Assembly: GCA_902825875.1 (NCBI GenBank)
Contig: CADECP010000024.1
Coordinates: 1 to 64,000 of the forward strand
DNA length: 64,000 nucleotides
Direction: 5' to 3'
From: an uncultured Acidobacteriota bacterium
GTDB taxonomy: Bacteria > Acidobacteriota > Blastocatellia > RBC074
Part shown: one piece after another, positions 36,570 to 49,844 of the stretch
Numbering within the stretch: the first letter of the stretch is position 1
Layout: each line of letters opens with the position of its first letter
Made by a program: the position numbers and the translations under genes
Notes under the pieces: model-generated
What the model was told of the DNA's origin: nothing
Database searches by the model: none
What the model saw: only the letters and a program-made list of their open reading frames with translations

Positions 36570-38180
36570 ATGAAACTCGAATCCCTGCAAGCTGTGTCGT
36601 TGGCGATTGCCGAAGAGCGTTCGGTGGAAATCGTGCTGCAAAAAATTGTCGAAGGTCTGGTCGCACAGCCTGGCGTGGCTTTGGCGCGGTTGTGGCTGAA
36701 AAGCCCTGGCGATATTTGCGCGAAATGTCCGATGCGGCTGGAATGCCCGGATCAAACCGAATGTTTGCATTTGATGGCGAGCGCGGGAACGCCTACGAAA
36801 ACCGGCGTCGAAGATTGGTCGCGGCTGGATGGAGATTTTCGCCGGTTTCCGTTGGGCGTTCGCAAAATCGGCAAAATCGGCGCGACGGGCGAACCGTTGT
36901 TGCTGTCGAACCTTGTAACTGAAGGCGGCTGGATCGCGCGCCCGAAGTGGGCGGAAAGCGAAGGTCTTCGCTCCTTCGCCGGACAGCCGCTCATCTTTCG
37001 CGGAGAAATTTTGGGCGTGCTGGCGGTCTTCTGCCGCGAGACGGTTGCAGCCGACGAATTCAACTGGCTGCGGATGTTTGCCGATCACGCGGCGGTGGCA
37101 CTGGCCAACAGTCGGGCTTTCGCTGAAATCGAGCGGCTGCGCGAACAACTCAAACTCGAAAACGATTACCTGCGCGAAGAAGTCAAACAGGAGCGACAAT
37201 TCGGCGACATCGTTGGCGAAAGTCCGGCGCTGAAAAAAGTGCTGGATCAAATCACGCTCGTCGCCCAAAGCGAAGCCAACGTGTTGGTTCTGGGCGAATC
37301 AGGCACCGGCAAAGAATTGATCGCGCGCGCCATTCACGAACGCAGCCCTCGCGCGAATGCGCCGCTGGTCAAAGTCAATTGCGCTTCGATCCCGCGCGAT
37401 TTGTTCGAGAGCGAATTTTTCGGCCACGTGCGCGGCGCATTCACCGGCGCGATTCGTGACCGCGTGGGGCGATTTCAACTCGCCGACGGCGGCACACTCT
37501 TTCTGGATGAAGTCGGCGAAATCCCGCTGGATTTGCAGAGCAAGCTGTTGCGCGTTTTACAGGAAGGAACTTTCGAGCGCGTCGGCGAAGAGAAAACACG
37601 GCGCGTCAACGTTCGTCTGGTGGCGGCGACCAACCGCGATTTGCGCCGCGAAATCGAAGCCGGAACTTTCCGCCAGGATTTGTTTTTCCGCCTCAGCGTT
37701 TTCCCGATTGAACTGCCTCCGTTGCGCGAACGCCGCGAAGACATTCCGCTACTGGTTCGCCATCTCATTCAGCAAGCCAATCAACGCGCGCGCTGCGGCA
37801 ATTTGCAACTGACCGCCGAACAGATGCTGAGGCTGCAAAATTACGATTGGCCGGGCAATGTGCGCGAACTGCAAAACGTCATCGAACGCGCGATGATCTT
37901 GTCCAGTTGCGGGACTCAGGCGTTGAACCTGAACCTGATTCTTCCTGATGGCGAAGCCGAAGTTCCAATTCAAAGTTTTGCGGCGGTTCAAACTTCAGCC
38001 CATGCGTTTGTGACTCAATCCGAATGGGACAAGCGCGAACGCGAAAATCTGCTGGCTGCCCTGGAAGCGGCGAATTGGAAAATTTATGGCGCAGGCGGCG
38101 CGGCGGAATTGCTGGGAATGAAACCGACTACGCTGGCATCGCGGCTGCAATCGCTGGGCATCAGGAAAATGCGCGGCTGA
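36570..38180 (+). CDS. Sigma54-dependent activator with GAF sensor and Cys cluster
   Basis: 536 residues. Residues ~15-190 form a GAF domain that contains [16 protein letters not shown] near residue 50, four clustered cysteines suited to metal or Fe-S binding. After a coiled-coil linker (~195-215) comes the AAA+ domain with Walker [13 protein letters not shown], the sigma54 loop GAFTGA, Walker [12 protein letters not shown] and the R-finger region, then a Fis-type HTH at the C-terminus ([20 protein letters not shown]). It activates sigma54 promoters in response to a signal sensed by the GAF domain. No target is evident; both sides are decayed DNA. Confidence 0.92.
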   Translation: MKLESLQAVSLAIAEERSVEIVLQKIVEGLVAQPGVALARLWLKSPGDICAKCPMRLECPDQTECLHLMASAGTPTKTGVEDWSRLDGDFRRFPLGVRKIGKIGATGEPLLLSNLVTEGGWIARPKWAESEGLRSFAGQPLIFRGEILGVLAVFCRETVAADEFNWLRMFADHAAVALANSRAFAEIERLREQLKLENDYLREEVKQERQFGDIVGESPALKKVLDQITLVAQSEANVLVLGESGTGKELIARAIHERSPRANAPLVKVNCASIPRDLFESEFFGHVRGAFTGAIRDRVGRFQLADGGTLFLDEVGEIPLDLQSKLLRVLQEGTFERVGEEKTRRVNVRLVAATNRDLRREIEAGTFRQDLFFRLSVFPIELPPLRERREDIPLLVRHLIQQANQRARCGNLQLTAEQMLRLQNYDWPGNVRELQNVIERAMILSSCGTQALNLNLILPDGEAEVPIQSFAAVQTSAHAFVTQSEWDKRERENLLAALEAANWKIYGAGGAAELLGMKPTTLASRLQSLGIRKMRG

Positions 38181-38511
38181 GCAATGCCTTGAGCGGCGAA
38201 AGCTCTCATTCGGAAAGCCGTCGGCGAATCGCGCACGGCGGTGATGGCGAGATGCAATTCGCTCGACGGTTCTTCAACGTAACGCGCGGCCTGTTCATCA
38301 TCAATGTCGCAAACAAAGACTCCCGTACCTGCGCCAACGTCCGCAACGACACGCGCCCCTGATTGCCGCGTCCGGGCGCGCCAGATATTTCGCCGCTACG
38401 CCGGTGACCGAAAGGCTTCGGCGAATGCGATACGGCGTTCACTTGCGTGTGCGTCGTTTGCCGCGTTTGGACTGCCGGCGAATGCCGATAGTTTCATTTT
38501 GCGATTCTCTT
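38181..38511. other. Gene-free stretch with probable coding remnants
   Basis: No intact gene fits. One minus-strand frame reads VVADVGAGTGVFVCDIDDEQ around 38300-38360, a glycine-rich nucleotide- or SAM-binding-like piece, continuing for about 45 residues without recognisable ends. I regard it as a remnant of unknown type. Confidence 0.4.
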
Positions 38512-39861
38512 TCAGCGTTTTTGCGCGACAGTCACTCGCGCCAGCAACCAGTCGAGCATCGTTTGCGTGAGTTCCGGCGGCGTGCGCCCCCAGATGAATT
38601 GTGTTTTGGCGTTTGCTTCCGAGCTTTCACGCCGGTTGGTGTTCGGCAGCGTCATCGAGTGATCTGCGTTTTCCAGCACGACGATTTTGAAATCCTGGTT
38701 GCCCGCTTCGGTCAAGTATTGTTCCAGCTTCTTCGTATTTTCGGCGGGCGGCACGATGTAATCGCGCGTGCCGTAAAAGGCCAGCCACGGCGTTTTGATT
38801 TTTTTCAGGTGCGGCACCGGGTCGCAATCATTGCGGCGCAACCAGTCGAAATCCGCCGCATCGGCGGCTTCGGTGTCGAGCAGGAAACGTTCCAGTCGCG
38901 TGCCTTTAACTTTGGCCGCCGACGCCATGAATTCTTCGCGGCCTTCGTTCTTGAACGCGAAGCGCAGGCGTTTGGGAATGTGGTCATTCATCAACTCGGT
39001 TTCCTCTTTGGTCAGCTCGAAGCCGCCGGTGCGCACCCAATACTGATAGGCGTGCGCCTGCTGATCGTAGAGGTTTTCCGCCGGGCCAACCGTCGTGATG
39101 ACAAAGGCAATAGGAACTTCGGATTGCGTGACCACAACCGGCGCCACCCAGCCGCCCGCGCTTTGCGAAGACAGGCCAATCTGTTTGGCGTTGATGTCCT
39201 TGCGTTGCGAGAGAAAGCGCACGGCAGCAAGCGCATCGCTGACCAGTTCGTTGAAAGTGGCTTTGGCGAAATTGCCGGTGGATTGGCCTGAACCGCGCTT
39301 GTCATAGATCAGGCTGGCGATGCCGTGTTCCGCCAACACACGTTGCGTCGGGCTGTTTTGCCGCGCCGCAGACCCACGCCCGGAAAGCCAGACGATGACC
39401 GGATGCGGCCCGGCAGTCGCGGGTTTAATCAGTGTCCCCGCCAATGTGATGTCGCCGTTGGGAAAGCGAACGTCTTCGCGCACGGACAACTCCGCAGGTT
39501 TGACACCGCGTTTGAAATGAATCGTGACAGGCAAGGCTTGCTGGCCGCTGAACGCGCCGCGCATTTCGCCCAATTTTGCGTCGTGCGTGAGCAGGTATTC
39601 TCCCGTCATCGGCAAGCGCAGCGTGAGCTTGTCGCCATTTTGCTGCACCGGCAGCGGCGGGAAGGCGAAGTTCAGAAAATCCGGCAGCTCAACGCGGCAG
39701 CGCAGATTCACGCCATCCTTGAAGATGTCGAGCCGAATCACACGCACCGCGCCGTCGCGCACCGCCGCGCCTTCCCAATAGCCTTCGATGGAAGCTTGTT
39801 GGCTCAACGCTGTCGAAACGGCAAGAAACATCACAGGTAGTATCAACAGGATTTTTTTCAT
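38512..39861 (-). CDS. Exported alpha/beta hydrolase (S9/BAAT-like)
   Basis: 449 residues with signal peptide MKKILLILPVMFLAVSTALS. The first ~130 residues are a beta-rich prefix domain. The hydrolase domain shows the oxyanion stretch PHPVIVWLSGRGSA, the nucleophile elbow GLSSQSAGGW, the acid in FYGTRDYIVPP and the His in LENADHSM, a complete triad. Related secreted hydrolases act on peptides or esters; substrate unknown. It is the last gene of the long minus-strand run. Confidence 0.87.
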   Translation of the reverse strand: MKKILLILPVMFLAVSTALSQQASIEGYWEGAAVRDGAVRVIRLDIFKDGVNLRCRVELPDFLNFAFPPLPVQQNGDKLTLRLPMTGEYLLTHDAKLGEMRGAFSGQQALPVTIHFKRGVKPAELSVREDVRFPNGDITLAGTLIKPATAGPHPVIVWLSGRGSAARQNSPTQRVLAEHGIASLIYDKRGSGQSTGNFAKATFNELVSDALAAVRFLSQRKDINAKQIGLSSQSAGGWVAPVVVTQSEVPIAFVITTVGPAENLYDQQAHAYQYWVRTGGFELTKEETELMNDHIPKRLRFAFKNEGREEFMASAAKVKGTRLERFLLDTEAADAADFDWLRRNDCDPVPHLKKIKTPWLAFYGTRDYIVPPAENTKKLEQYLTEAGNQDFKIVVLENADHSMTLPNTNRRESSEANAKTQFIWGRTPPELTQTMLDWLLARVTVAQKR

Positions 39862-39887
39862 CTTTGATCCTTTGTCTGATTTTGGTT

Positions 39888-41516
<1,629 letters not shown>

Positions 41517-41631
41517 ACTCTTGATCTCCTCAGTTAGTTATTGCTGCTTTGCCACGCGCTCACCGCCCGGTAATCGCAAACAAATGCCGCTGTCCGCCCA
41601 CAAACCGCGCACCGTCGAAAAGGTTGGCGGC

Positions 41632-43791
41632 TCAGGGGCTAACGGTGCGTGCGGCGAATCCCCAACCGAAACGTTGATCGTCGGTAACCGCGAGGATGAT
41701 TTCGTTATCGCCCTGCCGCAGGCGTAGGTGAACCGTCTCGTATCCCGCTTTGACGAAGCCGAAATAACCGGGATGGCGGCTCTCCCAACCGTTGATGCCC
41801 GAATAAACCGGCTCGCCGTTCACAAACACGGTCACGTCATCCGAGTAGCCGATTTCAAGCGGCAACGTGCGCGCCTGCTCCGCCTTGATCGTCGTTCTGG
41901 CAAAGACCGTCCCGCGTCCGTTGTGGCGACCCACCGCGCGATTGAGATTGACCAGCCCGGATTCTTCGACTTCGACTTGCCGCCAGCCGCTCAATTGCGG
42001 CAAGCGAGTGATGGCCGCTGGCGTGGCATTCACCGGCGCGGTGACTTCCCAATGGGTAATGGTTCCCGCCGCTGGCGCGGGACGCGCAGTTGCGACTTTG
42101 TCAGGGGCTGCCGCCGGACGAATCGTCACGTTCGACAAAGCCGCCGCCCAGGTTTTGGGATCGTTGTTGGCGCGCGCCCAAAATCCGACCGGGCCTTTAG
42201 TCGGAATGCCGCGCAGCCGCGCCACGCTCAGCGCAGGTTTCGCGGTGTTGTTGACATAGACCTCCATCCCGGTTCCTTTGACCTCAATGCGCAGGTGAGT
42301 CCACTGATTTCTGGGCAGGTCGGCAGTCGTGTTGAATTCGGGATAAAGTTGCCAACTCGCGCTGCCGTTGATGCGCGGGGCATATTGCATTGCCTCGAAC
42401 AATCCTGAGCTGAATGGCCGCAGATAAATGTTTTCGTGGTTTTGCGGCGATTCGCGGCGAAAGACGATGGCAATGAAATCTCCGCGCTCCATCGGCGCAA
42501 CGTCAAACTCAATCGTTCCGTCAACAAATTCTTCCGTGCCCGCTTGCAGTACGTGCGAATTGTTCTTCAGCCACAAGGCCGAACGCCCCTGAAACTCCGC
42601 GACGCGAGCATCGGCCTGCCGTTCAGCGCCTTCGACCAACCACCGTCCGTTTGTCCCTTCGATGGGGAGTTTAGGCGGGAGCTTGGGTTGTTGTGCGCCC
42701 GGCGCCGGTGCCGTTTCAGCGGCGTACGCGGCCATGATTGCCTGGTAATCCGCCACACTGCTCGCCGTGAGAATTCGCCGCAACGCTTCTGGTTTGTCGG
42801 TCGCTCGTTCGTAGTAGGCACGGCAGATGCGTTCTCCCAGGAAATATCCGATCTGCCACGGCGCGTCGGGAAAGTCCGGGTTCCGTCCGCTGAACCAACC
42901 GGGGTGGCGGGCTGTCGGTTCCAATGCGAGCGGGCGAAAAGCCCGCCAAAGAGCGTCTTCATGCGCCAGGCCCCAGGCCATCCGGTCATCGCGGAATTCG
43001 GCGGACGCCAGACGAGCGACGAAGTCCGCGCCGCCTTCACGAATCGCACGAGCGAGAAGAATGTCGTTCCCCGGCTCGCGGTACAGGGACGTATAAACGC
43101 CAAAACCCATCGCCGCTGCCTGGTAGCCATGCACTGCCTCGTGGATCACTGTGTGGGGCAGTATCTCCAACGACGCCAGGGGAACCGCTCCCTGCGGCCA
43201 GAGCTGACCGTCGAATTCAGCCAGTGGCGCATCCGGGTTCCGACCGAAGTAGTCCACTGCCGCCAGGTTGGCCGTTATCGTCATGCTCCCTCCTCCGCCC
43301 ATAGGCGAGACAAAATAGTAAACAGGGAGAATGCCGAGATTCGTGCGACCAAGCGCGCCGGCGACCAGTTCGCGGAGACGAACGAGTCCATCCGCGACGG
43401 TCGTCTCGCGTGCCTTGAGCGCCGGTCGGAGCGATCCGAGGTACGAGAAATACTTCGGGTAGCGTGCCTGCGCTCGCGCGTAACTGCTGGCGGTCACTCG
43501 GTAGCGTGCAGTCCATTGACGTAACCCGCTGCCGGCGCTGTCGAGATACTGCTGGAAAGCGGCCTCGGCTGGAGTCCCCGCAGCGATAGCGCGCAGTGCT
43601 GCCCCGAATCGGTCAACGTCCTCGTAGTCGAAGGCGACCGGAGGTTTGGCAACAGGCTGAGCGCCGCCCTGTGAATGCACCGTCTGAAGAGCAGGCGCGG
43701 TGAAACAGGCAACACAACCAACAATCAACAACACCGCCTTGCCAGTGAAAAGACCAGCGCGATTTCTGCAATAAGCTGTCAACATAATCAC
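41632..43791 (-). CDS. Secreted putative Zn-metallopeptidase with C-terminal beta-sandwich domains
   Basis: 719 residues with an N-terminal signal helix. Residues ~60-350 look like a zinc peptidase: PHTVIHEAVHGYQAAAMGF supplies HExxH, and EGGADFVARLA may give the third ligand (DUF2268-like pattern). Residues ~380-560 resemble a LamG/DUF1080-type jelly roll (DGTIEFDVAPMERGDFIAI), and the C-terminal ~150 residues a galactose-binding-like fold with SDDVTVFVNGEPVYSG. The fusion suggests binding to glycans or a surface. The 115-bp gap after 41516 shows no gene. Confidence 0.75.
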   Translation of the reverse strand: MIMLTAYCRNRAGLFTGKAVLLIVGCVACFTAPALQTVHSQGGAQPVAKPPVAFDYEDVDRFGAALRAIAAGTPAEAAFQQYLDSAGSGLRQWTARYRVTASSYARAQARYPKYFSYLGSLRPALKARETTVADGLVRLRELVAGALGRTNLGILPVYYFVSPMGGGGSMTITANLAAVDYFGRNPDAPLAEFDGQLWPQGAVPLASLEILPHTVIHEAVHGYQAAAMGFGVYTSLYREPGNDILLARAIREGGADFVARLASAEFRDDRMAWGLAHEDALWRAFRPLALEPTARHPGWFSGRNPDFPDAPWQIGYFLGERICRAYYERATDKPEALRRILTASSVADYQAIMAAYAAETAPAPGAQQPKLPPKLPIEGTNGRWLVEGAERQADARVAEFQGRSALWLKNNSHVLQAGTEEFVDGTIEFDVAPMERGDFIAIVFRRESPQNHENIYLRPFSSGLFEAMQYAPRINGSASWQLYPEFNTTADLPRNQWTHLRIEVKGTGMEVYVNNTAKPALSVARLRGIPTKGPVGFWARANNDPKTWAAALSNVTIRPAAAPDKVATARPAPAAGTITHWEVTAPVNATPAAITRLPQLSGWRQVEVEESGLVNLNRAVGRHNGRGTVFARTTIKAEQARTLPLEIGYSDDVTVFVNGEPVYSGINGWESRHPGYFGFVKAGYETVHLRLRQGDNEIILAVTDDQRFGWGFAARTVSP

Positions 43792-43798
43792 TCTCCTT

Positions 43799-44683
<885 letters not shown>

Positions 44684-44706
44684 CGTCGTTATCCAAATTG
44701 AATCCG

Positions 44707-47139
44707 TCACTCCTGCCGTAGCGCCGTCAGCGGATCAACTTTCGTCGCACGCCGCGCGGGCAAATAACAAGCCAGCAGCGCCACCACACCGAGCAACAAC
44801 GCCGCCGCCGCGAAAATCAGCGGGTCAGTCGCGTTGACGCCGAACAACAAACTTGCCAGCAGTTTCGTCAGCAGCAACGCCAGCAACAGTCCTGCCACAA
44901 CGCCGCCGCACACGAGCGCCAGACCTTCACCGACAATCAGGCGGATGATTTGCGATGGACGCGCGCCGAGCGCGAGGCGAATCCCCAGTTCCTGCCGCCG
45001 ACGGCTGACCGAATAACTGATCGTGCTGTAAAGTCCGGCGGCGGCGAGCAGAAACGCGAGCAAGGCAAAGAGGCCCAGCAGCATTGCCTGAAACCGCGTG
45101 CCTGCGTGCTCTTTTTGAAAGCGTTCGGCGACCGTCGAGATTTCCAGGATCGGCAAGTCCCCGTCTATGGCTTGCAACTCGCGGCGCACGGCGGCAATCG
45201 CCGCGCTCTTGTCGAGTGCGGTGCGCGCCGCAATCGTCATGTACGTCGCCGAGGTTTGCGGCAGCGAAAGATACAAATCCAAATCCGCGCCCCGGTCAGA
45301 GCGCAGCCCATCGTATTTGACATCGCCGACCACGCCGATGACGGTCAACCATTCGGCGTCGGTTTTGGCATCGGCTTCGCGCAACCGTTTGCCAACGGCG
45401 TTTTCGCCCGGCCACAATCGGCGCGCGGTGGATTGGCCGATGACGGCGACGCGCGGCGCATCGGGATGATCCTTCTGGTCGAAGATTCTGCCCGCGAGCA
45501 ACGGTATGCCCAGCACGCCGTAAAATTCCGGCGTCACGCGATGCAGTTCCAGTTTGATGGTTTCGTCCTGCTCTGAATGCCTGCCTTCGATGCGTGCATC
45601 AAAAGGCCAGAACGTGCGTGGCGGCAGATTGGGCGCGGCGATGGCGGTTTCGATGCCCGGCAAGCGTTTCAATCGTTCATCCAGCGCGCGCGCCAGTTCA
45701 CGTTGCGCCGCCGGTTGCTGGTACTTCGGCCCGCGCGGATTGATTTCCAGCGCCAGCAGATTGTCCGCGCGAAACCCCGGATCGAACGATTGCAGCCGTT
45801 GATAACTGACGATCACCAGGCCCGCGCCGATCAACAGCATCAGCGAAATGGCGACTTGTCCAACGACCAGTGCCTTGCCAAAGAGGCGGCTGCCGCGCGA
45901 GCCGGTGCTTTTGCCGCTTTCTTTCAGCGTCAGATTCAAATCCGCCTTCGATGCCAGCAGTGCAGGCACGAGTCCGAAGCCGACGCTGGTCAGCAGCGTC
46001 ACCAGCAACGCCGCGCCCAGCACGCGCCAATCCATTCCGACCTGAACATAACGCGGCAAATCAATCGCGCTGACGGTCGCAATCAACTGCGACATCCACG
46101 TGGCGAGCAACAAACCGAGCGCGCCGCCCGCCAAAGACAACAACAGACTCTCGCTGAGCAACAAGGCGACCAACCGGCGGCGGTTCGATCCGAGCGCCGC
46201 GCGAATCGCCAACTCTTTGCGCCGTGCATTGGCGCGCACCAGCATCAGGTTGGCGACGTTCGTGCAGGCGACGGCCAGCAGGAACACCGCGCCCGCCATC
46301 AATAGCAACAAGCCCGGTTGCACTTTGGCGCGAAAGTTCTCATCAAACGCCGCGACGCGTGCGCCGATGTTTTTGTTGCTGGCCGGAAAAGCCTGCTCCA
46401 ATTGCTGCCCCAGCAGATTCATTTCGGCTTGCGCGGCGGCCTGCGTGACTTCGGGCTTGAGCTTCGCCACCACCGAATGCCAGCGCCGTTTGCGGTCTTG
46501 CAGCCAGCCCGGATAAACCAGCGCGGAAGCTGACGCCGGAATCCAGAAATCCGCGCGATCCAGCAAACCATTGAAGTGCGCGGGCATCACGCCGACGATC
46601 TCGAACGCGCCGACCGTCGTCGGCAAAGACTTTCCGATGACCGCAGCATCGCCGCCGAAACGCCGCTGCCAATAACCTTCGCTGAGAATGACAACTTGCC
46701 GCGCGCCCGCTTGCGCCTCCGTTTCCGCCGCATCGAACGCGCGCCCCAACAGCGGCGCAACGCCGAACAGACCAAAGTAATCGGCGGAGACATATTCGCC
46801 AATCAATGATTCCGCGCCTTCGCCGCCAGTCGCGGTCAACCGCACATTGCCCGCCGCGACGATTGATTCAAAGCCGCGCGTCTGTTTGCGCCAATCTTCA
46901 AAGTCGGGATACGAAACACGGCTCACACCTTCCTTGCCGCGCTCTTCGTTGATGACGCGCACAATGCGCCCGGCATCGAGATACGGCAGTTGTTTGAGCA
47001 GCGTGGCGTTGATGAGCGTAAAGATCGCCGTCGTCGCGCCAATGCCGAGCGCCAGCAACAGCACGGCGACCAGCGCAAAGCCGGGTTTCCGCCACAAGGT
47101 TCGCGCGCTATAGCGCAGGTCTTGAAATACGTTCTGCAT
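44707..47139 (-). CDS. ADOP-type ABC permease without prefix domain
   Basis: 810 residues from ATG 47139, chosen for the GAGGAAC ribosome site; the frame extends to 47163. It has the same duplicated FtsX/MacB architecture as the gene at 32399: [13 protein letters not shown], first helix [19 protein letters not shown], two periplasmic MacB-like domains, and the ending [16 protein letters not shown]. It lacks the ~50-residue helical prefix and has no PadR gene nearby, so it may be controlled with the neighbouring hydrolases. Confidence 0.9.
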   Translation of the reverse strand: MQNVFQDLRYSARTLWRKPGFALVAVLLLALGIGATTAIFTLINATLLKQLPYLDAGRIVRVINEERGKEGVSRVSYPDFEDWRKQTRGFESIVAAGNVRLTATGGEGAESLIGEYVSADYFGLFGVAPLLGRAFDAAETEAQAGARQVVILSEGYWQRRFGGDAAVIGKSLPTTVGAFEIVGVMPAHFNGLLDRADFWIPASASALVYPGWLQDRKRRWHSVVAKLKPEVTQAAAQAEMNLLGQQLEQAFPASNKNIGARVAAFDENFRAKVQPGLLLLMAGAVFLLAVACTNVANLMLVRANARRKELAIRAALGSNRRRLVALLLSESLLLSLAGGALGLLLATWMSQLIATVSAIDLPRYVQVGMDWRVLGAALLVTLLTSVGFGLVPALLASKADLNLTLKESGKSTGSRGSRLFGKALVVGQVAISLMLLIGAGLVIVSYQRLQSFDPGFRADNLLALEINPRGPKYQQPAAQRELARALDERLKRLPGIETAIAAPNLPPRTFWPFDARIEGRHSEQDETIKLELHRVTPEFYGVLGIPLLAGRIFDQKDHPDAPRVAVIGQSTARRLWPGENAVGKRLREADAKTDAEWLTVIGVVGDVKYDGLRSDRGADLDLYLSLPQTSATYMTIAARTALDKSAAIAAVRRELQAIDGDLPILEISTVAERFQKEHAGTRFQAMLLGLFALLAFLLAAAGLYSTISYSVSRRRQELGIRLALGARPSQIIRLIVGEGLALVCGGVVAGLLLALLLTKLLASLLFGVNATDPLIFAAAALLLGVVALLACYLPARRATKVDPLTALRQE

Positions 47140-47197
47140 AGTTCCTCGCATTGAAAGTCTCATTTGTTCTCTCGCCTGACCGCCGCAGCTTTTTCGG

Positions 47198-48580
47198 TTA
47201 TTTGACTCGCTTTGCCACCACGATGCGCCCGCCGCCCTGATCCAATTCCACTTCCGTCACTTCGCCCTGGCTGTTTTTCTTAAAGGTGAGAGTGACCGGA
47301 CGTTCCTTCATGACAAAAACGGCTTCCCCCTTCGGGAGCAATTCCGTGCGGATTTGCCCTTGCCAAAAAAGCTTGTCGCCTTCTCTGGAAACCGTGACGG
47401 TGACGTTCATTCCTGACAGGTGATACTGCCCGACATAAGGGTCGTTGGTTTTCGCGTCCGCTTTCACTTCAGGTTTCACTGTGGTGGCGGACTGCGGGAG
47501 GTCATACGGTTCGCCCAGCGCGATGGCGGCGAGCGCCTGGCTGACTTTGACCGGCCCCGGTTCGCCGCCATCCGTGTTGCGCAACACGACGACGGTCAGT
47601 TTCTCTGTGGGCAGACGCAGGAGGTGGGAAGAAAAGCCATTGATGCCGCCGCTGTGATTGATTTGCTGTCGGTTGAAGAGTTGGCCGACGACCAGACCAT
47701 ACGCACGCCCATCCTTGTTCGGTTTCATCATCAACTCGCGCGATTTGACTGCGAGTAATTTGTCGTTGAATAAGCCCTCGTACCACAGAAACAGGTCTTC
47801 GACGGTGGAATAGAGCGAGCCGCCGCCAATCGGGATGGACATGTCAATGTACGGCGTATTGATCCATTGCCCGTCGCGCCGCGAATAACCCGCCGCGCGA
47901 TGCTTCAGAATCGTCGCCGCGTGATCGTAGCCGGAATTGTTCATCCCCAATGGCGCGAAGATGTTCTTCTGCAAAAAGCTTTCGTAGGATTCGCCCGCTG
48001 CTTTCTCGATGATGTAAGCGAGCATGATGTAGCCCGAATTGCTGTAGCTGAATTTTTCGCCGGGTTTGAAATCCAGCGGCTTGGTTTTGAAGAGCGCGAT
48101 CAACTCTTCGGGCGTCATCGGATTGGGCATCAGCTTGCGAAATTCGGGGAAGGCGGTGATGTTGGCGACGCCGCTTTCATGCGCGAGCAGGTGATGAATC
48201 GTGATGTCTTTCCAGAGCGGTGGACAATCGTTGATGAATTTGCAGACCGGGTCTTGCACGCTCAGTTTGCCGCGTTCCTGCAACAGCAAAATGGCTGCCG
48301 CCGTGAACTGTTTGGAGTTCGACGCGATGCGGAACTTCGTCTGCGGCGTGTTCGGCACATCGTGTTCCTTGTTCGCCAGCCCGTAGCCTTTGCTGAACAA
48401 AACCTTGCCATCGCGCGCCACCAACACGGTGCCGGAAAGCACGCCGTGTTTTTCGACGGCGCTCAGGTATTCCTCGAATTTGCGGGTCAGGTCTTGCGCG
48501 CTGGCAACAGCGCTGAACGCCAACAACAAGAGGGCAAAATAAGCGAGTTGCCCACACAAAGTTTTCAGTTTGATTTGCAT
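47198..48580 (-). CDS. Exported serine hydrolase, beta-lactamase class C fold
   Basis: 460 residues from ATG 48580 (GGAGACGAACA upstream) with a signal peptide. Nucleophile motif SxxK in FRIASNSKQFTA, Tyr motif YSNSGY, and NHSGGINGF in the position of the HxG/KTG element. A C-terminal DUF3471-like beta domain (~360-460, YVGQYHLSGMNVTVTV) is present, as in many D-aminopeptidase/esterase relatives. Confidence 0.9.
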   Translation of the reverse strand: MQIKLKTLCGQLAYFALLLLAFSAVASAQDLTRKFEEYLSAVEKHGVLSGTVLVARDGKVLFSKGYGLANKEHDVPNTPQTKFRIASNSKQFTAAAILLLQERGKLSVQDPVCKFINDCPPLWKDITIHHLLAHESGVANITAFPEFRKLMPNPMTPEELIALFKTKPLDFKPGEKFSYSNSGYIMLAYIIEKAAGESYESFLQKNIFAPLGMNNSGYDHAATILKHRAAGYSRRDGQWINTPYIDMSIPIGGGSLYSTVEDLFLWYEGLFNDKLLAVKSRELMMKPNKDGRAYGLVVGQLFNRQQINHSGGINGFSSHLLRLPTEKLTVVVLRNTDGGEPGPVKVSQALAAIALGEPYDLPQSATTVKPEVKADAKTNDPYVGQYHLSGMNVTVTVSREGDKLFWQGQIRTELLPKGEAVFVMKERPVTLTFKKNSQGEVTEVELDQGGGRIVVAKRVK

Positions 48581-48593
48581 TGTTCGTCTCCTG

Positions 48594-49844
48594 TCATTTC
48601 TCTTTGCCCAGTCCGTCCAGAATCGCCTTGATGTCAGCCGCCGCCGGACTTGCCGTTTCCAGCGCCAGCTTATAGGCGGCTTCGTAGGCTTGCCGCGCCA
48701 GTTCTTTGCGCCCCAGCCGCATGGCAACCTGCCCCAAGGTCGTGCGCGCATTGATCGAACGCGGGTAGGTTTCGCAATTCAGTTGCAGCGCTTCAATCGC
48801 TTTGTCCGGCTGCTGTGTGAAGGCCATATTGGTTCCATGCCGCGATAACACGTCTTCCGGGATCGGGATGCGGTAGCCGTATTTCTTAGATAAATCGTCG
48901 TAGTAGGCGCGGATGTCGGCTAGTGTGAGATTACGGGCGATGTTTGGATCCACCAGATTGGCGTTCACACTGCGGAAAGAAAAATCGGAAAAGAGAAACT
49001 TCAAGCCGAGATAAGACGCCGGATAAACCATCGTTTCATGCGATTCGCCCAGTCGTTCGGCGCGTGCGCTGGGCGATTCCAAAAACGTAAATAGCGCGTT
49101 TGCCTTTTGCATGCGTTCGACCGCCGCCACGATCACTTTTGAATCCTCTGTCCAGATTTCGCGCGGCGTCGCCGTCCGCCCCAAAAAATACCGGCGTCCG
49201 CTCTCCGGCTTCTCTTTGCTCAGGTAGGCGGAGAAGTCCCGCGCAATCTGGCCTTGATTCCAGAACACGCTGGGATCGAGCGCGACCACGCCTTTGAACA
49301 ACTCCGGCTTCGCGTAATAGGCATAAGTGGCAAACAAGCCGCCCAGCGAATGACCGATCAACGCGCGAAAGGGTTGGACGCGATAATCTTTCTCGATCAA
49401 CGGCACGACTTCTTTTTCGATGAACTCCAGAAATTGCGGCGCGCCGCCCGTCTTACCCGTGATCCCCGGCGGTGGCCGGTCTGAAGTCGAAGGTGGCGTG
49501 TAATCCAGGCCGCGATCAGGGCTTTCGATTCCCACCACGATGACGGGCGGAATCACACCGGTCAGCGCCAAAAAGCGCGCGGCTGCCGTCGTGTGTTCGA
49601 AGTTGCTGCGCCCGTCGAGTGTGAACACAACCGGGTAACGCTCTTTGCCGGTTTCGTATCCTCTGGGCAGGCTGATCAACAACCAGCGCGAAGATTTCAG
49701 AATGGTGGAGCGCAACTCCCGCCGCACGCCCAATTCAAGCGTGACGCGCTCTTCCGCTTTCGGCGCGGGTTGCGCGGAAGCGGCGCCAACCAGAATGACG
49801 AACAAGGTTATGATGAGTGCAGTTCGCAGGACTGTGTTTTTCAT
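48594..49844 (-). CDS. Exported esterase (esterase-D/IroE-like alpha/beta hydrolase) with TPR-like end
   Basis: 416 residues from ATG 49844 (AAGGAG 10 nt upstream), signal peptide [20 protein letters not shown]. The esterase domain has PVVFTLDGRSNFEHT, the nucleophile in ALIGHSLGGLFATYA and a DPSVFWNQG segment typical of the IroE/Fes-type family that hydrolyses siderophore esters or similar. The final ~100 residues are helical, TPR-like (INARTTLGQVAMRLGRKELA). Its start overlaps the stop of the TlpA gene. Confidence 0.87.
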   Translation of the reverse strand: MKNTVLRTALIITLFVILVGAASAQPAPKAEERVTLELGVRRELRSTILKSSRWLLISLPRGYETGKERYPVVFTLDGRSNFEHTTAAARFLALTGVIPPVIVVGIESPDRGLDYTPPSTSDRPPPGITGKTGGAPQFLEFIEKEVVPLIEKDYRVQPFRALIGHSLGGLFATYAYYAKPELFKGVVALDPSVFWNQGQIARDFSAYLSKEKPESGRRYFLGRTATPREIWTEDSKVIVAAVERMQKANALFTFLESPSARAERLGESHETMVYPASYLGLKFLFSDFSFRSVNANLVDPNIARNLTLADIRAYYDDLSKKYGYRIPIPEDVLSRHGTNMAFTQQPDKAIEALQLNCETYPRSINARTTLGQVAMRLGRKELARQAYEAAYKLALETASPAAADIKAILDGLGKEK

